A DNA stretch of 5,860 bases, from NCBI GenBank assembly GCA_024642645.1, contig JAHEAS010000198.1:820-6679 (forward strand), read 5' to 3'. Below, piece by piece: positions 1-5,860 of the stretch. The number at the start of each line of letters is the position of its first letter. Positions within the stretch are counted from its first letter, which is position 1. The position numbers were made by a program, and so were the translations under genes. The DNA comes from Saprospirales bacterium (GTDB taxonomy: Bacteria > Bacteroidota > Bacteroidia > Chitinophagales > Saprospiraceae). The notes under the pieces were generated by a model. That model ran no database searches. It was not told the origin of the DNA and worked only from the letters and a program-made list of their open reading frames with translations.

Positions 1-54
1 GCCTTTTACTTGGATAAAACGCAGTTTTATTTCGACGGTACACCAAAATCTTAG
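1..54 (+). CDS. Possible C-terminal end of an unidentified upstream gene (partial)
   Basis: Frame 1 is open from the window edge and reads AFYLDKTQFYFDGTPKS before a TAG stop at 52-54. The 17 residues are a plausible protein end, and the roughly 65-base gap that follows to the purL promoter would be a normal intergenic distance. The stretch is too short to identify a family. A second frame (2-91) is also open, so the choice rests only on the natural-looking composition. It could equally be non-coding. No function is proposed. Confidence 0.3.
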   Translation, partial: AFYLDKTQFYFDGTPKS

Positions 55-118
55 AGAAAACGAAATTATTTACCCATCGAATATTCACTAATCAAGCTAC
101 CACTCCCCTACTCCTTGC

Positions 119-126
119 TATCTTTG
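119..126 (+). promoter_or_regulatory. Bacteroidota-type -7 promoter element for purL
   Basis: TATCTTTG is an exact match to the TAnnTTTG -7 consensus used by the primary sigma factor of Bacteroidota. It ends 28 bases before the purL ATG, so transcription would start near 131-134 and give a leader of only about 20 bases. No clear TTTG-like -33 element is seen at the expected distance (about 95-102), so the match rests on the -7 element alone. There is no Shine-Dalgarno sequence before the ATG; the leader is T/A-rich, as is usual in this phylum. The site suggests that purL is transcribed independently of whatever lies upstream. Confidence 0.6.
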
Positions 127-154
127 CGCTTCTTTCAATGCTGTATTAATTTTC

Positions 155-2386
155 ATGCAAATCACCGAACCAGAAATTACGGAGCAAACAGCTGCCAGAC
201 TTGGGCTCACCGCTGATGAATTCGAAAACATCAAGGAAATTCTGGGCAGAACGCCCAATTTCGTGGAACTGAGCATCTACTCCGTAATGTGGTCAGAGCA
301 TTGTTCGTACAAAAACTCCATCAAATGGCTGAAAACTTTGCCACGTGAGGGCAAGCGCCTGCTTGTTGGGGCTGGGGAAGAGAATGCTGGACTTGTGGAC
401 ATTGGTGATGGTATTGCTTGCGCGTTTAAGATTGAGTCGCACAATCACCCAAGCGCAATTGAGCCATACCAAGGCGCAGCCACTGGGGTTGGAGGTATCC
501 ACCGTGACATTTTTACGATGGGCGCTCGCCCAATTGCAGCGTTAAACTCACTTCGTTTTGGCAATCCTGATTCCAAACAGACGAAGCGTTTGGTAAAAGG
601 CGTGGTAAAAGGTATTGGTGACTACGGTAATAGCTTTGGTGTGCCCACGGTAGCCGGCGAGGTGTTTTTTGATGAATGCTACAACCAAAACATTCTCGTA
701 AACGCCATGTCTGTGGGCATCGTGAAAATAGGAGAAACGGTGTCCGCCTGTGCTGATGGCCCTGGCAATCCAGTATTCATCGTGGGTTCCGCAACAGGAA
801 AAGACGGCATCCACGGTGCCACTTTCGCAAGTGGAGACCTCCATAATGATAGCCACGAAGACTTGCCTGCCGTGCAAGTTGGTGACCCATTCCAAGAAAA
901 ACTGCTGCTCGAGGCAAGCCTGGAAGCAATAAAGACTGGGGCTATTGTTGGAATGCAGGACATGGGCGCTGCCGGCATCACCTGTTCTACTTCAGAAATG
1001 AGCGCCACATCTGGCACCGGCATGCGCATTGATTTGAGCAAAGTCCCTACCCGACAAGCCAATATGCTCGCTTGGGAAATTCTATTGTCCGAAAGCCAGG
1101 AACGTATGCTCATTGTCGGCAAAGCTGGACAGGAGCAATTGCTTTTCGATGTATTTAAAAAATGGGATTTGGAATGCGTGGAGATTGGGGAAGTGACAGG
1201 TACCGGCTTGCTCGAATATTTTTACGAAGGTGAAAAAGTTGCCGAAGTTTCAGCCGAGTCGCTCGTTTTGGGTGGTGGCGCTCCTGTTTACGACCGAGAC
1301 TATACTAAGCCTACCTACATGTCTGAGGGTAGCAAGTTCCGCTTGAATAAAATTGATGTCCCAACTGATATAGTAGCTGCCGCCAAGAAGTTATTTTCTT
1401 TGCCAAACTTAGTCTCAAAACGCTGGGTTTACGAGCAATACGACAGCATGGTACGCACGAACAACCTAAGCACAAATGCTCCATCCGATGCAGTGGTACT
1501 GCGAATCAAAGGTTCAAAAAAATCGCTGGTAGTGACTGTTGACTGCAATCCGGCGTATGTACACGCTGACCCCTACACCGGAGCAATGATTGCCGTAGCA
1601 GAGGCAGCCAGAAATATAACTTGTACCGGCGGTGTGCCAGTGGCTATCACGAATTGTTTGAACTTTGGAAATCCTTACAACCCCGAGGTGTATTACCAAT
1701 TTGTAAACGCAATTAAAGGCATCGGAGAGGCGTGTCGCAAATTCAATACTCCAGTGACGGGCGGCAACGTCAGCTTTTACAATCAGAGCGAAGTGGATAG
1801 CAAAACAGCGCCAGTTTTCCCTACGCCTACCATCGGCATGTTGGGCATTTTGGAAGACCCTATGCATCAAACCACCCTCAACTTCAAAGAAGAAGGTGAT
1901 GTTATTTATATGCTGGGCAATATCATGAACGACTTGGCGAGTTCTGAGTATCTGCGCAATGTCGTGGGCGTAAAATATTCACCTGCACCTCAATTCGACC
2001 TCCATGAGGAATTTGAATTGCAGCAACTTATCCGGAATCTCATCCGTAAAAATTGGCTGAATTCAGCCCATGACATTTCGGAGGGAGGCCTGTTTACAAA
2101 CCTCATGGAAAGCGCCATTGCCAGTGGTTTGGGGTTCAATATTGAATCCGTGGATACGTTCCGAAAAGACTGTTTCCTATTCGGAGAAAGCCAAAGCAGG
2201 GTGGTAATAAGCCTACCAGCAGACAAAGAAGATGAACTCCAAAATTTTTTGATAAATAACAACCTCTTCTTTACAAAACTGGGGGAAGTTTTTGGCACTG
2301 AGGTTGTAATAGATAGCAAAAATTTTGGAAGTGTAGCTGAATGGAAGCTTATTTTTGACAATACCTTAGGTGAAAAATTTGACTAA
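155..2386 (+). CDS. purL: Phosphoribosylformylglycinamidine synthase, synthetase subunit (small-type PurL)
   Basis: This cytoplasmic enzyme catalyses the fourth step of de novo purine synthesis: ATP-dependent amidation of FGAR to FGAM. The 743 residues match the full length of the small, Bacillus-type PurL, which lacks a glutaminase domain and needs PurQ (ammonia supply) and PurS; neither lies in this window. Visible landmarks follow the family closely: WSEHCSYKN (residues 46-54, with the conserved His49), FKIESHNHPS (91-100), the glycine-rich YQGAATGVGG (105-114), GDPFQEK (243-249), QDMGAAG (268-274), SESQERML (312-319), then the second AIRS-like half with VRTN (433-436), AVAEAARN (480-487), TGGNVSFYN (535-543), AHDISEGGL (638-646) and LFGESQSRVV (675-684). 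The layout is the usual tandem repeat of N-terminal and C-terminal AIRS/PurM-like domains. The ATG at 155 gives the family's normal N-terminus and sits just after the promoter at 119-126. The frame is intact with no odd features. Long antisense open frames inside it are shadows. Confidence 0.98.
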   Translation: MQITEPEITEQTAARLGLTADEFENIKEILGRTPNFVELSIYSVMWSEHCSYKNSIKWLKTLPREGKRLLVGAGEENAGLVDIGDGIACAFKIESHNHPSAIEPYQGAATGVGGIHRDIFTMGARPIAALNSLRFGNPDSKQTKRLVKGVVKGIGDYGNSFGVPTVAGEVFFDECYNQNILVNAMSVGIVKIGETVSACADGPGNPVFIVGSATGKDGIHGATFASGDLHNDSHEDLPAVQVGDPFQEKLLLEASLEAIKTGAIVGMQDMGAAGITCSTSEMSATSGTGMRIDLSKVPTRQANMLAWEILLSESQERMLIVGKAGQEQLLFDVFKKWDLECVEIGEVTGTGLLEYFYEGEKVAEVSAESLVLGGGAPVYDRDYTKPTYMSEGSKFRLNKIDVPTDIVAAAKKLFSLPNLVSKRWVYEQYDSMVRTNNLSTNAPSDAVVLRIKGSKKSLVVTVDCNPAYVHADPYTGAMIAVAEAARNITCTGGVPVAITNCLNFGNPYNPEVYYQFVNAIKGIGEACRKFNTPVTGGNVSFYNQSEVDSKTAPVFPTPTIGMLGILEDPMHQTTLNFKEEGDVIYMLGNIMNDLASSEYLRNVVGVKYSPAPQFDLHEEFELQQLIRNLIRKNWLNSAHDISEGGLFTNLMESAIASGLGFNIESVDTFRKDCFLFGESQSRVVISLPADKEDELQNFLINNNLFFTKLGEVFGTEVVIDSKNFGSVAEWKLIFDNTLGEKFD

Positions 2387-2472
2387 CCCTGTCTTTGATT
2401 TTGGCAGAAGAAGTGCAGTTGCTCACCAGATTCAACAATTTCACAATCAATCAATCATAAATCTTTTTGAGC

Positions 2473-3605
2473 ATGAAAAATTTGGCATTAATATTTTTTG
2501 CAATAGCAGCATTAGCATTTAGCTGCAAGGAAGGTACAGGCAGCAGCGGCCTAACCATTGATGGCACCTTCACCAATGCAAGTAACTTGCAGGTGTATTT
2601 TGACAAGGTTGGCTTGAACCCAGAAAGCCCCAACCTAGTCATTGTTAAGGCTGATGCAGATGCATCAGGCAAGTTTTCGCTAAATGTTCCAGAAAAGCCA
2701 ACAGCTGGCATTTACCGACTAAGGGTCGGTGAGCAACAGATTTTTTTGGTACTTGATGGCAAAGAAAAAGGCTTGAAAGTCAATGGAGACCTTAGCAGCC
2801 TTAACCAGTTTCAGTACGAAATTGAAGGTTGCGAAAGCTGCATAGCCTATCGTGACATCATGCAGAAAATCGTAGCGAAACAAGCACAGCCTGCCGATGC
2901 ACAAGCATTTATCGAAAATACGCCGAATGCTATGGCGGGCGTTTTGGTGGCCTTGCAGGCATTTGGTGGAAATCCAACCTATCTTGACACCTATAAAAAG
3001 GCAAAAACCAGACTGGAAGCAGCCTACCCAGGTTCTGACTACGTGAGGGATTATGACCTATTCCTTACTTCCATCCAAAAGGTTCAACAGCCAAGTAATG
3101 GTGGCTTTCAATTTTATGAAGAAAGCCAACGTCAGGCCGCTCCTGACATCAAGCTAAATAATCCCGATGGTCAAGAATATTCCCTTTCTGACCTCAAAGG
3201 AAAGGTGGTATTACTTGACTTCTGGGCTAGCTGGTGCCGCCCCTGTCGCATGGAAAACCCAAATGTGGTGAACGTTTACAAAAATTACAAGGACAAAGGG
3301 TTCACTGTTTTTAGCGTCTCACTGGACGGTATTGACTCCCGGATGGAGCAATCATTTGCTGGAGACACCAAAGGTACCAAGAGGCCCGTAAAAACGAAAT
3401 AAAAAAATGGAAGGACGCTATTGCTCAGGATGGTCTTATTTGGCCTACCCATGTTAGCGACCTAAAAAAATGGGAGTGCGAACCTGCAAGGATTTACGGG
3501 GTTAGCAGTATTCCCCGCACCTTCATGATTGACAAAGAAGGCCGGATAGCCGCTACGGGTTTGCGGGGTGAGCAATTGGAAGAAACACTCAAACAGCTAC
3601 TTTGA
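2473..3605 (+). pseudogene. TlpA/ResA-like thiol-disulfide oxidoreductase lipoprotein, frameshifted
   Basis: This is an envelope thioredoxin-fold protein that would reduce or exchange disulfides outside the cytoplasm; its substrate is unknown. From the ATG at 2473, residues 1-17 form a lipoprotein signal (MKN, hydrophobic core, then LAFSC with the lipid-bearing Cys18). Residues about 27-110 resemble the beta-rich DUF4369 domain, followed by a helical linker to about 215. The thioredoxin domain starts at APDIKL and has the active site WCRPC (Cys255, Cys258). After Lys300 the reading frame is lost: the open frame ends at TAA 3400-3402 with an unrelated tail (GTKRPVKTK). The -1 frame, from 3372 to the TGA at 3603-3605, encodes 77 further codons with the family's C-terminal half, including WPTHVSDLKKW and the cis-proline loop SSIPRTF (Pro348). 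The restored protein would be 377 residues. As read, the product lacks the cis-Pro loop and last strands and should not fold normally. An in-frame TTG at 2467 is a poorer start because it precedes the lipoprotein signal. No clear promoter is seen in the 86-base gap after purL, so read-through from purL is possible. Confidence 0.85.
3370..3372 (+). other. Apparent one-base deletion (frameshift point) in an A-run
   Basis: Codons ACC AAA GGT ACC appear where the family sequence is best restored as ACC AAA AGG TAC, that is, a run of four A reduced to three. Upstream of this point the plus-1 frame is family-like, and downstream the family-like frame begins at 3372. The residues after the join in the restored frame (KRYQEARKNEIKKW) form a charged helix that suits this part of TlpA proteins, whereas the zero-frame tail does not. 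The true shift could lie a few codons either side, because this region of the family is variable. It may be a real mutation or a homopolymer sequencing error. Confidence 0.7.
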
Positions 3606-3621
3606 TTAGCTGATATTTTAC

Positions 3622-3658
3622 AAAAAAGGGAGTGTCGTGATGTGCGACACTCCCTTTT
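3622..3658. terminator. Bidirectional rho-independent terminator between convergent genes
   Basis: A perfect 10-bp stem pairs GGGAGTGTCG (3628-3637) with CGACACTCCC (3645-3654) around a 7-base loop (3638-3644). It can be extended to 14 bp by the flanking AAAA/TTTT. The T-run at 3655-3658 serves the plus-strand oxidoreductase gene, which ends at 3605. The A-run at 3622-3627 becomes a U-run for the minus-strand gene, which ends at 3676. Its placement, 16 and 17 bases from the two stop codons, is what a shared terminator should show. Confidence 0.9.
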
Positions 3659-3675
3659 CATGTAAAAAAACTACG

Positions 3676-5860
3676 CTATCCTCCGGCGCCTTCTTCCATT
3701 TCAATATTCTCCTCTTCTATGTCCAATTCCGGCAAGCTATCGTCAAAGCTGCCAAGCGCGTTGTACACCACTTCGTGAATTAGGTTACGTACATTTTCAG
3801 TGAAAATCTTACCGTTTCGAGAGCTGGGATTCACCCGGTTGGAGAGGAAAACATAGACCAAATGCTGGTCGGGGTCAACCCAAACACAAGTTCCTGTAAA
3901 TCCAGTGTGCCCAAATGTTTTGGGTGATGCCTTGGAAGAATAGGCTGGGTAACGGCGCTTGGTAGGCTTATCGAAACCAAGGCCTCTGTGGTTGGTGTAT
4001 TTGTTGGTCACAAAATCTGCAACTGTGTTTTTATCGTAAAATCGCAATCCGCCGTAAGCTCCATCATTCAGCAGCATTTGAAAAAGTGCCGCTAAGTCCT
4101 CCGCATTGCTGAATATGCCAGCACTGCCCCCTACCCCACCCAACAAGGCAACACAGGGATCGTGGACATAGCCTTGCACCAGTGTTTTTCTCCAATAATT
4201 GTCCTGCTCCGTTGGAATAATCCGGCTCTTTGAAAATTTCTCAAGCGGATTGAATGTGATAGTCCGTAAGCCGAGCGGTCGGAAAATATTTTCAAAAACA
4301 TACTCATCCATCGGCGTTTTGGTCTTCGCCTCAACAATTCTCTTCAGCAAATAGAAATTCACGTCGCTATATCGGAATTTAGGCTTCGAAACAACAGGCA
4401 GGTTGAAAACCCGCTTGAGAATGGTGTCTTGAAAAGTTTGCCGGAAATAAAGGCCATCCGCCACTTTAACGCTATACCCACCTTTCCGTTTTCTACAGAA
4501 GTAGTTGTTGCAACCTTTAGCAGGCACATTTTTACCAGAGAAAAAACGGCTCAGTGGCATCTGAGCCTGCAAGCCAGACTGATGGAGCAATAATTGTTTG
4601 ATTTTGATACTCCCAATCGCTGAGCCTACAGGCACGCTTATATAGTCCGAGACTTTGCCATCCAAATCGAGCTGTTTGGTTTGCACCAATTTCATAACAA
4701 CTAAGGTGGTAGCCGAGACTTTGGTCATTGATGCAATGTCGTAAAGGTCATCGTTCTTAACAGCCTGGGCCTTCTTGCTATAGGTGAAATGTCCAAAACT
4801 TTTGGAAAAGATAACTTCCCCATCTTTCGCAAGCACTACCTGACAACCAGGGAAAACACCATTGCCAATAGCTGTCTCAGCAATCGCATTGATACCCGCC
4901 AATCGTTCTTCAGCGATACCCACATTGCTCGCTTCTCCATAACCAAGGCGAACAGGCTTGCGTCGAATCGAAGCACCATAAACCATGCTTTCATCCACGG
5001 TGATAGGCATTTTGCCTAACGAAGCGACACCGCCAAAAAGCAACTGTGCAGCATATTCCTCAGTGAAGCTGTTTTTTTCAAAAATCTGGACACAAGTAAC
5101 TGCCTGCTCAAAAAGATGCAAGTTTTTTGGGTTTCCAAAATTGAGCACCACCACCTGCGATTGGCTCGAAAGGGCGTTTACACTTTCGATAAATTGCTTG
5201 TGAAAACCGGGTTGCAGGTCAATGTTGTCCAGTAAAACAATAGCAGCAGGTACCTTGTTGGTTTTACCAAGAACCATTGGCAAAAGCTCCCCAGAGGCTG
5301 AAATTGGCCTTTCAATCACCTGATAGTTGGCGTATTTATTAAACAAGGACTCAAAGTCTAGAAATGCTCGATTGGAATACTTAAAGACTTGATAATCAGT
5401 ATCTAGAATCTTCTTGAATGGCAAATTAGCACCATCGTCCCGAGCAAGAATCACGGAACTTTCGAAGAGTTTTTCAATGAAAAAATCCCAGCGAGGATCT
5501 TCGAAATAGCATACTGTTTTGTCAACTTTTGCGTCGAGGTTGGCAGGACGTGGTCGGTGTTCGTGAATTACTTCGGGAGAACGTTTTTCCGAAATGGAAA
5601 CAAACTTAACTGGTTGGTGAGTGACACTATCATGCGGAAGTATGGAAAGCTTGACTGGTAGGCTACCTCCATTTATCCACGACTTAGCCAACAGCACCCT
5701 TCGCACCCGTTTGTCCAATTGTAGCTCACTTATTTTGCCAGATTCAAGCAGCTTGTGAGTTGCCTCGAATACACTTTCCGGATGCGAAGTTATGAGCATC
5801 TCTGCACCGGATAACAGCAGTTCCTCGGGCATTTCATCTTCTCCCAGTTTCACGACCATG
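3676..5860 (-). CDS. GH3 (NagZ-like) / serine beta-lactamase-fold fusion protein, N-terminus outside window
   Basis: The last 727 residues are visible; the gene runs off the right edge. Residues 1-60 are the end of a GH3 N-terminal TIM-barrel domain (SGAEMLITSHPESV, then LDKRVRRVLLAKSW); the catalytic Asp and the His of NagZ-type enzymes would be upstream, outside the window. Residues about 95-290 resemble the GH3 C-terminal alpha/beta domain (SSVILARDDGANLPF; ending FGGVASLGKMPITV). Residues about 310-700 form a class C beta-lactamase-like serine hydrolase with SMTK (Ser377, Lys380), YSD (Tyr497-Asp499, the YxN position) and HTG (651-653, the KTG position). A short acidic tail closes the protein (DIEEENIEMEE). 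Such fusions occur in Bacteroidota and are likely exported, but the N-terminus needed to show a signal is missing. The role is inferred to be peptidoglycan or muropeptide turnover: removal of GlcNAc plus cleavage of an amide or peptide bond. Other substrates of the serine hydrolase part (esters, D-peptides) cannot be excluded. The Met at 5857-5859 is internal to the GH3 fold, not the start. The gene converges on the oxidoreductase and shares its terminator. Confidence 0.9.
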   Translation of the reverse strand, partial: MVVKLGEDEMPEELLLSGAEMLITSHPESVFEATHKLLESGKISELQLDKRVRRVLLAKSWINGGSLPVKLSILPHDSVTHQPVKFVSISEKRSPEVIHEHRPRPANLDAKVDKTVCYFEDPRWDFFIEKLFESSVILARDDGANLPFKKILDTDYQVFKYSNRAFLDFESLFNKYANYQVIERPISASGELLPMVLGKTNKVPAAIVLLDNIDLQPGFHKQFIESVNALSSQSQVVVLNFGNPKNLHLFEQAVTCVQIFEKNSFTEEYAAQLLFGGVASLGKMPITVDESMVYGASIRRKPVRLGYGEASNVGIAEERLAGINAIAETAIGNGVFPGCQVVLAKDGEVIFSKSFGHFTYSKKAQAVKNDDLYDIASMTKVSATTLVVMKLVQTKQLDLDGKVSDYISVPVGSAIGSIKIKQLLLHQSGLQAQMPLSRFFSGKNVPAKGCNNYFCRKRKGGYSVKVADGLYFRQTFQDTILKRVFNLPVVSKPKFRYSDVNFYLLKRIVEAKTKTPMDEYVFENIFRPLGLRTITFNPLEKFSKSRIIPTEQDNYWRKTLVQGYVHDPCVALLGGVGGSAGIFSNAEDLAALFQMLLNDGAYGGLRFYDKNTVADFVTNKYTNHRGLGFDKPTKRRYPAYSSKASPKTFGHTGFTGTCVWVDPDQHLVYVFLSNRVNPSSRNGKIFTENVRNLIHEVVYNALGSFDDSLPELDIEEENIEMEEGAGG

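Noticed and set aside
138..149. Tiny upstream reading frame (ATG CTG TAT TAA) between the promoter and the purL start
   Set aside because: It has three codons, no ribosome binding site and no attenuator-like structure nearby. It is most likely chance.
679..1122. Long minus-strand open frames inside purL, such as this one and 1514-1870 or 1990-2361
   Set aside because: They lie opposite a perfectly conserved purL, have low-complexity or Cys/Ser-rich shadow compositions, and show no domain likeness.
2390..2397. TGTCTTTG as a promoter for the oxidoreductase gene
   Set aside because: It has TG instead of the key TA of the -7 consensus, shows no -33 partner, and lies about 75 bases from the start. 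Support is too weak to list.
2445..2456. Three tandem AATC units upstream of the oxidoreductase gene
   Set aside because: Too short to act as a phase-variation repeat, and it sits in A/T-rich intergenic DNA where such runs are expected.
2467..2472. TTG as an upstream start for the oxidoreductase
   Set aside because: The ATG two codons later begins a textbook lipoprotein signal (MKN plus hydrophobic core), and the TTG has no better ribosome binding site.
3367..3402. Programmed -1 ribosomal frameshift at a slippery heptamer
   Set aside because: No zero-frame X XXY YYZ sequence exists between the last family-like codon and the stop, and the product before the shift is not a sensible stand-alone protein. 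A simple deletion explains it better.
5857..5859. ATG at the right edge as the start of the minus-strand gene
   Set aside because: The sequence that follows begins in the middle of the GH3 barrel domain, so the true start must lie beyond the window.
1..5860. Mobile elements, CRISPR arrays, tRNA/rRNA genes or a defence system
   Set aside because: No transposase-like protein, terminal inverted repeats, spaced direct repeats or RNA gene signatures were seen on either strand.

Overview
The window looks like ordinary chromosomal DNA from a member of the Bacteroidota, probably an environmental lineage of the Saprospiria/Cytophagia/Chitinophagia type. The evidence is a Bacteroidota-style -7 promoter hexamer region (TATCTTTG) before the first full gene, A/T-rich gene starts without strong Shine-Dalgarno sequences, a DUF4369-type N-terminus on a thioredoxin-fold lipoprotein, and a glycoside hydrolase family 3 / serine beta-lactamase-fold fusion typical of this phylum. 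The class-level guess is an inference from protein style, not from a marker gene.

Layout from left to right: (1) positions 1-54 may be the last codons of an unidentified plus-strand gene; (2) a short intergenic region carries a good promoter at 119-126; (3) purL (155-2386, +) encodes the small form of phosphoribosylformylglycinamidine synthase; (4) an 86-base gap leads to a TlpA/ResA-like thiol-disulfide oxidoreductase lipoprotein gene (2473-3605, +), which is interrupted by a one-base frameshift near 3370 that puts a stop at 3400-3402; (5) a strong bidirectional terminator hairpin lies at 3622-3658; (6) a convergent gene (3676 to beyond the right edge, -) encodes the C-terminal 727 residues of a GH3 (NagZ-like) plus serine hydrolase fusion protein.

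The three genes do not form one pathway. purL is purine-biosynthesis housekeeping with its own promoter. The oxidoreductase is a cell-envelope redox protein. The fusion protein is best explained as a cell-wall (muropeptide) turnover enzyme that combines an N-acetylglucosaminidase-like module with an amidase/peptidase-like module. I found no mobile element, CRISPR array, RNA gene or obvious novel system. The points most worth a second look are the frameshift in the oxidoreductase and the likely two-step chemistry of the GH3-serine hydrolase fusion.
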